From Variovorax sp. UMC13 (GTDB lineage Bacteria; Pseudomonadota; Gammaproteobacteria; Burkholderiales; Burkholderiaceae_C), in contig NZ_LZZW01000030.1 of NCBI RefSeq assembly GCF_014170375.1, positions 178,501 through 242,500 on the forward strand: a stretch of 64,000 nucleotides of DNA. Reading direction: 5' to 3'. Shown here piece by piece: positions 7,804 through 17,847 of the stretch (the stretch's first letter is position 1; the number at the start of each line of letters is the position of its first letter). The notes beneath the pieces were generated by a model that did not search any database, was not told where the DNA came from, and worked only from the letters and a program-made list of their open reading frames with translations. The position numbers and the translations under genes were made by a program.

Positions 7804-8097
7804 ATGCAGACGCCCGGCACCTCCCCGGCTTCGCGCCCCGCCGCCTGGCGGTGGCTCTCGACCGCGGCGCTCGCCTGCGCGCTGGCCGCCTGCGGCGGTG
7901 GCAGCGGCGGCGCCGCGCCCGCCGGCCCGGCCACGGGCGACAACAAACCCGGCGGCGACACGCCGCTGGTGGTGGTCACGCCCAACGACCCGGCCACCGC
8001 CGGCCCGCCCGCCGACGCGCTCACGCCGCCGGGCGAAACACCGCAAGACCCTTCCACCCCGCCCCGGCGCCCCGCATCGGTGCGCTGCGCGCCCTGA
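7804..8097 (+). CDS. Second small proline-rich lipoprotein ending in RCAP
   Basis: This 97-residue protein parallels the one at 1069: a signal peptide with lipobox LAAC (Cys30), a Gly-Ser-Gly run, a low-complexity linker rich in Pro, Thr and Asp, and a C-terminal VRCAP with Cys95 as the only other cysteine of the mature protein. I chose the ATG at 7804 because GGAGG sits five bases upstream and the signal-peptide length then equals that of the paralogue. The ATG at 7789, overlapping the previous stop as ATGA, is an alternative. It precedes the second phospholipase gene by 17 bases. The function is unknown. The repeated pairing with phospholipase C is the main clue. Confidence 0.7.
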   Translation: MQTPGTSPASRPAAWRWLSTAALACALAACGGGSGGAAPAGPATGDNKPGGDTPLVVVTPNDPATAGPPADALTPPGETPQDPSTPPRRPASVRCAP

Positions 8098-8114
8098 GTT
8101 CCCGAGATCCGTCC

Positions 8115-10238
8115 ATGAAGAAGAACGACGACCATTCGCCAAGCCGCCGCGGCTTCCTGCGCGCCGCCACCGGCACGGCCGGCGCCGCGGCCGCGATGGG
8201 CCTGCTGCCGCCCAGCATCCGGCGCGCGCTGGCCATCCCCGCCGCGCAGGACACCGGCACCATCAACGACGTGCAGCACGTGGTGATCCTGATGCAGGAG
8301 AACCGCTCCTTCGACCACTACTTCGGCACGCTGCGCGGCGTGCGCGGCTTCGGCGACCGCTTCCCGGTGCCGCTGGCCAACGGCCAGCCGGTCTGGAACC
8401 AGCCGGCCACCAGCGGCAGCGCGACCTGCCTGCCCTTCCACTACGACACCACCCTCACCAGCGCGCAGCGCACCACCGGCATGGCCCACAGCTGGGCCGA
8501 CGGCCAGCAGGCCTGGAACGGCGGGCGCATGAACCAGTGGGTGGCGGCCAAGACGGCGCGCGCGCTGGGCCACTACAAGGAAAGCGACATGCCTTTCCAG
8601 TTCGCGCTGGCCAACGCCTTCACGGTGTGCGATGCCTACCACTGCAGCGAACTCACCGGCACCAACTCGAACCGGCTGTTCCTCTGGACCGGCACCAACG
8701 ACCCGCTGGGCCAGGGCGGCGGCCCGGCCATCGACAACACCAACGACGACCTGGCCAACGAACCGGGCTACAGCTGGACCACCTACCCCGAGCGGCTGGA
8801 GGCCGCGGGCATCCGCTGGCAGGTCTACCAGGACATGGCGGACAACTACACCGACAACCCGCTCGAAGGCTTCACCAACTACCGCAACGCCTACTACACC
8901 GCCACGCCGAACGCGGCCCAGGCCTCGCTCAAGGCCCGTGCGCTGTCGACCCGCTCGCTGGACGACCTGCGCGCCGACGTGACCGGCGGCACGCTGCCGC
9001 AGGTCAGCTGGATCGTGGCGCCGGCCAAGTACTCCGAACACCCCGGCCCCTCGTCGCCGCTGTGGGGCGCCGAGTACACCTCGCGCGTGCTGGACGCGCT
9101 CACGGCCGACCCGGCGGTCTGGAGCAAGACCGTGCTGTTCGTCATGTTCGACGAGAACGACGGCTACTTCGACCACATGCCGCCGCCCGCCATCCCCTCG
9201 CTCAACGACGACGGCACGCCGGCCGGCCAGAGCACGGTGTCGACGCTGGGCGAACGCAACGACCTCAAGGCGCCCTACCGCGGCTCGCCCTACGGCATGG
9301 GCTGGCGCGTGCCGATGTACGTGGTGTCGCCCTGGAGCCGCGGCGGCTGGGTCGACTCCCAGGTCGCCGACCACACCTCGGTGATCCGCTTCCTCGAAGT
9401 CCGCTTCGGCGTGGTCGAGCCCAACATCAGCGCCTGGCGCCGCGCGGTCAGCAGCGACCTGCTGTCCTGCTTCAACTTCGCCACCCCCAATGCGGCGATG
9501 CCCGCGCTGCCGGTGATCACCGGCGCCGAGGCCGATGCGGCCATCGCGAAGCAGCTGCTGCTGCCGACGCCGACGGCCCCCGCGCCGGGCACGGGCAGCC
9601 TGCCGGTGCAGGCCTCCGGCGTGCGCCACTCGCGCGCCCTGCCCTACGAGCTGCACACCAGCGGCCGGCCCGACGTCGACCGCCAGCAGTTCTGGCTGGT
9701 GTTCAGCAACACCGGCAAGGCCGGCGCGGTGTTCCATGTCTACAACCACCTCGCGCTCAACGCGGTGCCGCGCCGCTACACGGTCGAGGCCGGCAAGATG
9801 CTCAACGACAGCTGGGCGGTGGCCAAGGACGGCGGCTACGACCTGTCGGTGTTCGGCCCCAACGGCTTCTTCCGGCGCTTCCGCGGCAAGCTGCCGGCCA
9901 CGCTGGCCGGCGGTGTGGGCCTGCCCGAGACCCGCGTCTGCTACGACACGGCCAACGGCGAGGTCTACCTCGAGCTGCAGAACCTCGGCAACATCGCCTG
10001 CACCGTGCACATCGCGCCCGCGGCCTATCGCACCGACGGCCCCTGGACCTTCACGCTGGCGCCGGGCCAGCTCGTGCAGCAGCGCTGGGACCTGAGCTAC
10101 AGCCGGCAGTGGTACGACTTCGCGGTGAGCGCCAACGTCGACAGCGGCAACGTCTACCTGCGCCGCTTCGCCGGCCGGGTGGAGACGGGTGCGGACGGCA
10201 TCAGCGACCCCGCGATGGGCCTGGCCACGCCGGCCTGA
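8115..10238 (+). CDS. plcN: Tat-exported non-haemolytic-type phospholipase C (second copy)
   Basis: This 707-residue paralogue of the protein at 1310 has a twin-arginine signal (SRRGFLRAA, residues 10-18), the phosphoesterase domain with ENRSFDHYFG (near 61), TGTNSNRLF, SEHPGPSSP and DENDGYFDH (near 346), and two C-terminal DUF756-type repeats (about 505-600 and 605-700). It differs from the first copy in the stretches between the catalytic motifs, for example around residues 275-310, which may change headgroup preference. It sits in a run of same-strand genes from 5708 to 16915, with the transporter ATPase 36 bases downstream. The two lipoprotein-phospholipase pairs probably arose by duplication. 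The enzyme family is firm; the substrate is not. Confidence 0.92.
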   Translation: MKKNDDHSPSRRGFLRAATGTAGAAAAMGLLPPSIRRALAIPAAQDTGTINDVQHVVILMQENRSFDHYFGTLRGVRGFGDRFPVPLANGQPVWNQPATSGSATCLPFHYDTTLTSAQRTTGMAHSWADGQQAWNGGRMNQWVAAKTARALGHYKESDMPFQFALANAFTVCDAYHCSELTGTNSNRLFLWTGTNDPLGQGGGPAIDNTNDDLANEPGYSWTTYPERLEAAGIRWQVYQDMADNYTDNPLEGFTNYRNAYYTATPNAAQASLKARALSTRSLDDLRADVTGGTLPQVSWIVAPAKYSEHPGPSSPLWGAEYTSRVLDALTADPAVWSKTVLFVMFDENDGYFDHMPPPAIPSLNDDGTPAGQSTVSTLGERNDLKAPYRGSPYGMGWRVPMYVVSPWSRGGWVDSQVADHTSVIRFLEVRFGVVEPNISAWRRAVSSDLLSCFNFATPNAAMPALPVITGAEADAAIAKQLLLPTPTAPAPGTGSLPVQASGVRHSRALPYELHTSGRPDVDRQQFWLVFSNTGKAGAVFHVYNHLALNAVPRRYTVEAGKMLNDSWAVAKDGGYDLSVFGPNGFFRRFRGKLPATLAGGVGLPETRVCYDTANGEVYLELQNLGNIACTVHIAPAAYRTDGPWTFTLAPGQLVQQRWDLSYSRQWYDFAVSANVDSGNVYLRRFAGRVETGADGISDPAMGLATPA

Positions 10239-10274
10239 GGCGCATCCCGCAAGCTAAGAAGGAACAGCAACAAG

Positions 10275-11278
<1,004 letters not shown>

Positions 11279-11282
<4 letters not shown>

Positions 11283-12934
11283 CGCCGTCGCTACCCCTGC
11301 ACGTCGCCGACCGCTGGCTGCTGCGCGCCTGCCTGTGGCTGCCGCTGGCCGGGCTGCTGCTGTTCTTCGGGCTGCCGATGCTGGCCATCGCCTGGCGCAG
11401 CCTGGTGCAGGACGGCGCCAGTGGCGGCATCGGGCTGGGCAACTATGCGGCCCTGTGGGACACGCCCGGCGTCTGGCGCGCGCTGGGCAACAGCCTGCTG
11501 CTGGGCGGGGCGACCACGGTGGTCACGCTGCTGCTGGCCTTCGTGGTGGCCTTCGGCATCGAGCGCACCTGCATGCCCGGGCGCCACTTCACCGCCATCG
11601 GCATGTCGCTGCCGGTGCTCGCGCCCTCGCTGGTGCTGGGCCTGGGCCTGATCTTCCTGCTCGGGCGCAACGGCGTGGTGGGCAAGGCCTTCGGCGTGCG
11701 GCCCGAGATCTACGGCTTCTGGGGCCTGCTGATCGCCGATGTGCTCTACGCGCTGCCGCAGGCGGTGCTGATCCTGCGCACCGCGCTGCGCCACGGCGAC
11801 GCGCGCCAGTACGACGCGGCCGAGGTGCTGGGCGCCACGCCCTGGCGGCAGTTCGTCGACATCACCTTGCCGGGGGTGCGCTACGGCGTGCTGAGCGCCG
11901 GCTTCGTGGTGTTCACCTTGACCATCACCGACTTCGGCAACGCGGTGGTGATCGGCGGCAACTTCCAGGTGCTGGCCACCGAGATCTACAACCAGGTCAG
12001 CGGCCAGATGAAGTTCGGCATGGGCGCGGTGATCGGCATCGTGCTGCTGGTGCCGGCCGCGCTGTCGGTGGCCATCGAGCACCTGGCGGCGCAGCGCCAA
12101 GCCGGCCTGGGCGCCGAATCGGCCCAGCCGCCGGTGCCCAAGCCCCGGCCGGCGCGCGACGGCGCCTTCTTCGCGGCTTCGCTGCTGATCGTGGGCGCGA
12201 TCTACGCGGTGGTGCTGACGGTGGTGGTGGCGAGCTTCATCCGGCTCTGGCCCTACCGGCTCGACCTCACGCTCAAGCACTACGACATCCAGATCGCGGG
12301 CGGCTACGCCCCGCTGTGGACCTCGATCCTGGTCTCGCTGATCGCGGCGGTGGTGGGCACGCTGCTGCTGTTCCTGCTGGCCTTCGGCGTGCAGCGGCTG
12401 CCCGGGCGCACCGCCAACGCGGCGCGGCTGCTGAGCGCGCTGCCGGTGGCCGTGCCCGGCCTGGTGCTGGGCCTGGCCTACGTCTTCACCTTCAACTCGG
12501 CCGCCATGCCCTGGGGCCTGCTCTACGGCAGCGCGGTGCTGCTGGCGATGTGCAACTACTACCACCACCACACGCAGGGATTTGTGAGCATGATGACGGG
12601 CATGCGCACCGTCCCCGTCGCCCTCGAAGACGCCACCACGGTGCTGGGCGGTGGCGTGGGGCGGGTGCTGGCCGACGTCTACTGGCCCGCGCTGCGCACC
12701 ACGCTGATGGCCATCGCGGTGTTCCTGTTCATGCGCTCGATGGTCACGCTGTCGGCCGTGATCTTCCTGATCACGCCCTCGCTCACGCTGAGCGCCGTCA
12801 CCGTGATGCGGCTCGACGAGGCCGGCTTCACCTCCCAGGCCGCGGCCTTCTCCACCTGCATCATGGCGGTGGTCGGCGCGATGGCGCTGCTGTTGCACCT
12901 GCTCACGCGCCGCTCCGTGCCGGCCGCCCACTGA
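11279..12934 (+). CDS. ABC importer double-domain permease, PhnU2-type
   Basis: The 551-residue inner-membrane protein contains two fused permease domains, roughly residues 55-265 and 345-545, each with about six membrane segments. Both carry EAA-like loops that contact the ATPase (EVLGATPWRQFVDITLPG in the first, TTVLGGGVGRVLADVYWP in the second). The fused layout is that of ferric-iron permeases and of the putative 2-aminoethylphosphonate permease PhnU2. It overlaps the ATPase gene by four bases and is followed 21 bases later by a DeoR-type regulator. With the ATPase and the binding protein at 4560 it makes a complete importer. The transported compound is uncertain. Confidence 0.88.
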
Positions 12935-12955
12935 AACCCGTACCGTTTGTCCACC

Positions 12956-13732
12956 ATGCTTCAAGAAGAACGATTCCTGCGCATCCGCAACCTGCTGGCC
13001 ACCTTCTCGCGCGTGAGCGTCGATCGCATCGTGCAGGACCTCTCGGTCTCGCGCGAGACCGTGCGGCGCGACCTGCTCGAGCTCGAAGGCACGGGCGAGC
13101 TGCGCCGCGTGCACGGCGGCGCCGTGGCCACCGGCCCCGAGCCCGAGGCACCGCTGGCCGTGCGGCTGGTGGCGCGCCAGAAGGAGAAGCGCGCCATCGC
13201 CAAGGCCGCGGTGGGCCTGCTGCGCCCGGGCCAGACGCTGTTCCTCGACGCCGGCAGCACCACCGCGATCCTGGCCGAGGAGATCGCCATGCTCAGCGGC
13301 ATGACGGTGATCACCAACTCGCTCAACATCGCGCTCAAGCTGGCCGGTGCCGACGAGGGCCGCAGCTCGCACAACGTGGTGCGCCTGCTGGGCGGCGGCA
13401 TCGACGTGGGCACCCAGGCCACGCACGGCGACGGCACGCTGGAGGACATCCGCCGCTTCCGGGTCGACGTGGCGCTGATGTCGCCCGTGGGCCTGCACGC
13501 CAAGCACGGCGCGATGAGCTTCGAGCACCACGAGGCCGCGGTGGCGCGCGCCATGGCCGAGCAGGCGCAGCAGCTGGTGATCCTGGCCGACCACAGCAAG
13601 ATCGGCGTGGCCAGCCGCGTGACCTATGCGCGCTGCGCCGACATCGACGTCATCGTGACCGACGCCAAGGCGCGCGGCGTGGCGGCGCTCGCCGGCCTGC
13701 GCAAGGCCTGCGAACGCGTGATCGTCGCCTGA
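12956..13732 (+). CDS. DeoR/GlpR-family transcriptional regulator
   Basis: The 258-residue protein has an N-terminal helix-turn-helix (about residues 18-45) with the family signature SRETVRRDLLELEGTGELRRVHGGAV and a C-terminal sugar-phosphate-isomerase-like sensor domain (LFLDAGSTT, VITNSLNIA, LADHSKIG). Members are usually repressors that respond to phosphorylated metabolites. The ATG at 12956 is preferred; a TTG at 12947 would add three residues. It lies between the importer and eutBC and probably controls them, with a headgroup phosphate as a possible effector. That effector is a guess from the family and context. Confidence 0.88.
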   Translation: MLQEERFLRIRNLLATFSRVSVDRIVQDLSVSRETVRRDLLELEGTGELRRVHGGAVATGPEPEAPLAVRLVARQKEKRAIAKAAVGLLRPGQTLFLDAGSTTAILAEEIAMLSGMTVITNSLNIALKLAGADEGRSSHNVVRLLGGGIDVGTQATHGDGTLEDIRRFRVDVALMSPVGLHAKHGAMSFEHHEAAVARAMAEQAQQLVILADHSKIGVASRVTYARCADIDVIVTDAKARGVAALAGLRKACERVIVA

Positions 13733-13751
13733 GCCCCCACGGACCCGCGCC

Positions 13752-15158
13752 ATGCCCTACCGCCACACCCTCGGCACCGCCACCTGGGCCTTCGCCGACC
13801 TGCGCACGCTGATGGCCAAGGCCACGCCGGCGCGCTCGGGCGACGTGCTCGCGGGGCTGGCGGCGGCCACGGCGGTGGAGCGCATGGCGGCGCGCATGTG
13901 CCTGGCCGAGGTGCCGCTGCGGCGCTTCCTCGAGGAGATGCTGGTCCCTTACGAGAGTGACGAGGTCACGCGGCTGATCGTCGACACGCACGACGCCGCG
14001 GCCTTCGCGCCGATCGCGCACCTCACGGTCGGCGACTTCCGCGACTGGCTGCTGTCCGAGGCGGCCGACAGCGCCATGCTGGCGCGCGTGGCGCCCGGCA
14101 TCACGCCCGAGATGGCGGCCGCGGTGAGCAAGCTGATGCGCCAGCAGGACCTGATCCTGGTGGCGCGCAAGTGCCGCGTGCTCACGCGCTTTCGCAACAC
14201 CATCGGCCTGCCCGGCCACCTGGCGGTGCGGCTGCAGCCCAACCACCCGACCGACGACCTGCGCGGCATCGCGGCCTCGATGGTCGACGGCCTGCTCTAC
14301 GGCGCGGGCGATGCGGTGATCGGCATCAACCCCGCGACCGACGGCCTGCCCGCGCTCACGCGGCTGGTGCACATGCTCGACGAACTCATCTCGAAGCTCG
14401 GCATCCCCACCCAGTCCTGCGTGCTCACGCACGTGACCAACACCCTGCAGATGATCGAGCAGGGCGCGCCGGTCGACCTGGTGTTCCAGTCGGTGGCCGG
14501 CACCCAGAAGGCCAACACCAGCTTCGGCATCGACCTGGCGCTGCTGCGCGAGGCGCACGAGGCCGCGCTGTCGCTGCGGCGCGGCCCGCTGGGCGACAAC
14601 GTGATGTATTTCGAGACCGGCCAGGGCAGCGCGCTGTCGGCCGACGCGCACCACGGCGTCGACCAGCAGACCTGCGAGGCGCGCGCCTATGCGGTGGCAC
14701 GCGCCTTCCGGCCGCTGCTGGTGAACACCGTGGTCGGCTTCATCGGGCCCGAGTACCTGTACGACGGCAAGCAGATCATCCGCGCCGGCCTGGAGGACCA
14801 CTTCTGCGGCAAGCTCATGGGCCTGCCGCTGGGCTGCGACGTCTGCTACACCAACCATGCCGAGGCCGACTCCGACGACATGGACGCGCTGATGACGCTG
14901 CTGGGCACGGCCGGCCTGACCTTCCTGATGGGCGTGCCGGGCGCCGACGACATCATGCTCAACTACCAGAGCACCTCCTTCCACGACGCGCTCTACCTGC
15001 GCGAGGTGCTGGGCCTGAAACGCGCGCCCGAGTTCGAGGCCTGGCTGCAGGCGATGCAGCTGAGCGATGCGAGTGGCCGCATGCGGCCGTTGACGGCGCA
15101 GCACCCGGCGCTGCAGCAGATGCGCCAGTTGCGCATCGGCGACGGAGGCACGCCATGA
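13752..15158 (+). CDS. eutB: Ethanolamine ammonia-lyase large subunit
   Basis: EutB is the catalytic subunit of the adenosylcobalamin-dependent lyase that turns ethanolamine into acetaldehyde and ammonia. The 468-residue protein has the family's expected length and core: PTQSCVLTHVTNTLQMIEQG, a stretch near residue 255 with GTQKANTSFGIDL, GLEDHFCGKLMGLPLGCD and PGADDIMLNYQSTSFHD. It overlaps eutC by four bases. No microcompartment shell genes, eutA reactivase or acetaldehyde dehydrogenase lie in this window, so this is the simple cytosolic form, as in many Pseudomonas and Burkholderiales. Phospholipases and an importer upstream suggest membrane-derived ethanolamine as the substrate source. 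Confidence 0.97.
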   Translation: MPYRHTLGTATWAFADLRTLMAKATPARSGDVLAGLAAATAVERMAARMCLAEVPLRRFLEEMLVPYESDEVTRLIVDTHDAAAFAPIAHLTVGDFRDWLLSEAADSAMLARVAPGITPEMAAAVSKLMRQQDLILVARKCRVLTRFRNTIGLPGHLAVRLQPNHPTDDLRGIAASMVDGLLYGAGDAVIGINPATDGLPALTRLVHMLDELISKLGIPTQSCVLTHVTNTLQMIEQGAPVDLVFQSVAGTQKANTSFGIDLALLREAHEAALSLRRGPLGDNVMYFETGQGSALSADAHHGVDQQTCEARAYAVARAFRPLLVNTVVGFIGPEYLYDGKQIIRAGLEDHFCGKLMGLPLGCDVCYTNHAEADSDDMDALMTLLGTAGLTFLMGVPGADDIMLNYQSTSFHDALYLREVLGLKRAPEFEAWLQAMQLSDASGRMRPLTAQHPALQQMRQLRIGDGGTP

Positions 15159-15940
15159 CGGATGCCGATCCCTGGGACGACCTGCGCGCCTACACCGCGG
15201 CCCGGCTGGCCCTGGGCCGCAGCGGCGCCAGCATGCCCACGGACGAGCTGTTGCGCTTCGGCTTCGCCCATGCGCAGGCGCGCGACGCGGTGCATGCCGT
15301 GCTCGATATCGACGCGCTCGCGCAGGCGCTGGCCGACGACGGCCTGGCCAGCGTGCCCGTCCACAGCGCCGCCCCCGATCGCGCGGCCTACCTGCTGCGG
15401 CCCGACCTGGGACGGCGCCTCGACGATGCGAGCGTGCAGGCGCTGCGCGCGGCCGCGGGCCCGAGCCCGGTGGCCGGTTGCGACCTGCTGCTGGTGGTGG
15501 GCGACGGTCTCTCCTCGCTGGCGGTCGAGCGCAACGCACGCGCGCTGATCGCCGCGCTGCGCACGCACGCGCCGGCCGACTGGCGCCTCGGCCCGGTGGT
15601 GATCGCGCGGCAGGCGCGCGTGGCCCTGGCCGACGAGGCCGGCGCGCTGCTCGGCGCGCAACTGGTGGCGATGCTGATCGGCGAGCGCCCCGGCCTGAGC
15701 TCGCCCGACAGCCTGGGCCTGTACCTGACCTGGCGACCCGCGGTCGGCCGCCACGACGCCGAGCGCAACTGCATCTCGAACATCCGGCCCGAGGGCCTGG
15801 ACCCCGAAACCGCCGCCCGCCGCTTCTGGTGGCTGGCCCGCGAAGCCAAGCGCCTGCAGCTCACCGGCGTGCAGCTCAAGGACCGCAGCGACGATGCCGC
15901 GATCGCGGCCCCGCCCGCCTCGCCTTCGCTGCCCACCTGA
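15155..15940 (+). CDS. eutC: Ethanolamine ammonia-lyase small subunit
   Basis: The 261-residue protein is the small subunit that helps bind adenosylcobalamin in EutBC. Family features include LRAYTAARLALGRSG near the N terminus, RPDLGRRLDDAS, CDLLLVVGDGLSSLAVERNA and the C-terminal ERNCISNIRPEGLDPETAA. GERPGLSSPDSLGLYLTW near the middle is also typical. The ATG overlaps the eutB stop (ATGA), implying translational coupling and fixed stoichiometry. A lipoprotein gene follows 99 bases downstream on the same strand. Confidence 0.97.
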   Translation: MTDADPWDDLRAYTAARLALGRSGASMPTDELLRFGFAHAQARDAVHAVLDIDALAQALADDGLASVPVHSAAPDRAAYLLRPDLGRRLDDASVQALRAAAGPSPVAGCDLLLVVGDGLSSLAVERNARALIAALRTHAPADWRLGPVVIARQARVALADEAGALLGAQLVAMLIGERPGLSSPDSLGLYLTWRPAVGRHDAERNCISNIRPEGLDPETAARRFWWLAREAKRLQLTGVQLKDRSDDAAIAAPPASPSLPT

Positions 15941-16039
15941 CCCCTCCCGTTCCCCCGCCTGCGCAGGAATCCGCCTGCGCAGGGCCTCGCCTCGTCGGTG
16001 GCCACCAGCCGCCGCGTCTTTGAAAATGGAGTTCTCCCA

Positions 16040-16915
16040 ATGATCCGCACCCTCCGGCCCCTGGCCCTCGCCGTCGTCTTCGGTTCGTTCCTCACGGCCT
16101 GCAGCGCCCCCGGTCCGTCGGCGCCCGCCATCGACAACAGCGCCATCGGCCAGCCCGAGTTCCGCGCCCACACCGCCACCTACGGGGTGGTCTACCGGCT
16201 GCCCAAGGAAGTGAACGAGGTGCTCGACGCCCGCGTGTACCCGGTGCTGCGCCAGGACCTGGTGCGCCTGGGCCTGCAGGCCGAAGCGCAGAACTTCAAC
16301 ATCCCGCACGTGACCGTGGTGCACATCCACAGCGCCGACCCCGGCACGCCGCTGAAGATGCTCAAGGCGCTGCCCAAGCCGCCCGCGCCGATCGCGCTGA
16401 CGCTCAAGACCTTCTACACCACCGAGGCCGCCAAGGACGCCGGCCGCCCCTGGTGGCTGGACCTGGGCATCGTCAAGACCGGCCCCGGCTTCGAGGCGCT
16501 GATGGCCTACAACACCGTGACCACCGCCGCCATGGCCCCGCTGCGCGACGGCCCGCTGCCGCGCGTGACCGGCCCGGTCTACGCCAAGATGGCCGAGGCC
16601 GGCCGCGAGCTGGTGAAGACCGTGGGCGTGAGCGGCGTCAACGTGGTCAAGGACGGCAAGGAACTGCGTTTGCACAACCCGCACAACACCCTGGTCTACA
16701 GCATGGCGCCCTTCACGCCCGCGGTGCAGGCCGCGATGAACCAGGAAGCGGCCAAGTTCAACGCCGTGCTGCCCGAGGGCATCGCCACCACCTTCCGCGA
16801 CGTGTCGATCGTCGAGCTGGCCTTCGCCGGCAACGTGACGCGCGAGATCTACCGCATCAGCCTGGTCGACGGCACGGTGACCGACGTCGCCACGGGCAAG
16901 ACCATCGCCCGCTAG
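16040..16915 (+). CDS. Lipoprotein with two 2H-phosphoesterase-like motifs
   Basis: The 291-residue protein has a lipoprotein signal (FLTAC, Cys21). I do not recognise a named family, but it carries two His-x-Thr motifs in suitable hydrophobic settings: IPHVTVVHIHS (His90, Thr92) and HNPHNTLVYS (His215, Thr217). Such paired motifs form the active site of 2H phosphoesterases, which act on cyclic phosphodiesters and related compounds. A GGAG sits eight bases before the ATG. Its place at the end of the phospholipase-ethanolamine run suggests a periplasmic or surface phosphodiesterase acting on lipid-derived products, which is inference. It could instead be a structural lipoprotein with coincidental motifs. 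Confidence 0.6.
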   Translation: MIRTLRPLALAVVFGSFLTACSAPGPSAPAIDNSAIGQPEFRAHTATYGVVYRLPKEVNEVLDARVYPVLRQDLVRLGLQAEAQNFNIPHVTVVHIHSADPGTPLKMLKALPKPPAPIALTLKTFYTTEAAKDAGRPWWLDLGIVKTGPGFEALMAYNTVTTAAMAPLRDGPLPRVTGPVYAKMAEAGRELVKTVGVSGVNVVKDGKELRLHNPHNTLVYSMAPFTPAVQAAMNQEAAKFNAVLPEGIATTFRDVSIVELAFAGNVTREIYRISLVDGTVTDVATGKTIAR

Positions 16916-16939
16916 GGCTGGTGAACAGGCCCTAAGGGC

Positions 16940-17731
16940 TCAGGGGCCGTGCACCGTCTGCATCGACGGTCCGGCTCCCGTGCCGCGCAGGTCGAGGTCG
17001 GCGAAATAGGCCAGGCCCTGGCTGCCGGTGTTGTCGGCATCGGCCGAGACCGCCACGCCCACCACGTCGGGCTGCAGCCCGCCCGCCTCCGCGCCGAAGG
17101 CCCGCTGGTAGTCGGCCAGCAGGTTGCGCCGCTCGCTGCGCCAGGCGCCCGGCTCGGCCGGGCCCGATTCCAGCACCAGCATCCGGATGCGCTGGGTGAA
17201 GGCATTGACCAGCTCGGTGTTGCGCGCCTCCTTCCCGTCCCAGACGTAGCACAGCGTCTCGCTGGGCACGTCCTCGCCGGTGGCGCTGCGCGCCAGCGCC
17301 AGGCGGGCGCGCTCGGTGAAGGGCAGCCGGTCGGTCGGCAGCGCGAAGAACACGCAGAGCTTGGCCGCACCGTCGTCCCCCGCGCGGGTGCGCAGGTCGG
17401 CGCCCTCGACGAAGCGGTCGACCCGCCAGCGCCAGCCCAGCGTGGCGCCGCCATCGAGCGCGAGGCGCACCGGATGCACGAGATTGCCGTAGGCATCGTC
17501 GGTCTCGACGCGCAGCACCGTCCGGCCGTCCAGCCGCACCACCTCGAAGCGCGTGGCCTTCTTGTTGGGCAGGGTGCTGAAATGCCAGGGCGGTGGCGCC
17601 GCGCCGGTCGAGGTGGGCGAGAAGGCGGTCAACAGGGGCGACGGCGCGCCCTGCGCACGCGCGCCGAGCGGAAGCGCAAGACACGACAGCAGCGCCAGGG
17701 CCGCCATGCAGGAACGACGTAAGGGAGTCAT
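16940..17731 (-). CDS. DUF3047-domain exported protein
   Basis: This 263-residue protein starts at an ATG that gives a clean Sec signal peptide (hydrophobic stretch MAALALLSCLALP, cleavage near ARA-Q). A GTG at 17770 would add 13 residues and blur the signal. The mature part matches DUF3047 proteins: GWRWRVDRFVEGADLRTRAGDD, CVFFALP, LCYVWDG and VGVAVSADADNTGSQGLAYFADL near the C terminus. The fold is probably a beta-sandwich, and the function is unknown across the family. It is convergent with the 2H-like lipoprotein gene. No promoter is evident. Confidence 0.8.
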   Translation of the reverse strand: MTPLRRSCMAALALLSCLALPLGARAQGAPSPLLTAFSPTSTGAAPPPWHFSTLPNKKATRFEVVRLDGRTVLRVETDDAYGNLVHPVRLALDGGATLGWRWRVDRFVEGADLRTRAGDDGAAKLCVFFALPTDRLPFTERARLALARSATGEDVPSETLCYVWDGKEARNTELVNAFTQRIRMLVLESGPAEPGAWRSERRNLLADYQRAFGAEAGGLQPDVVGVAVSADADNTGSQGLAYFADLDLRGTGAGPSMQTVHGP

Positions 17732-17847
17732 CGGGAGCGCCTTCCGCACGAGGGTTGCGAACAGCCGCACAGTGTGCCGCGTTCAAGGCCCGGGCGTGTG
17801 ACGCCGCAACGAATCGTTGCGTTCGCGCGCCGTGGACAGTCCGGCTG

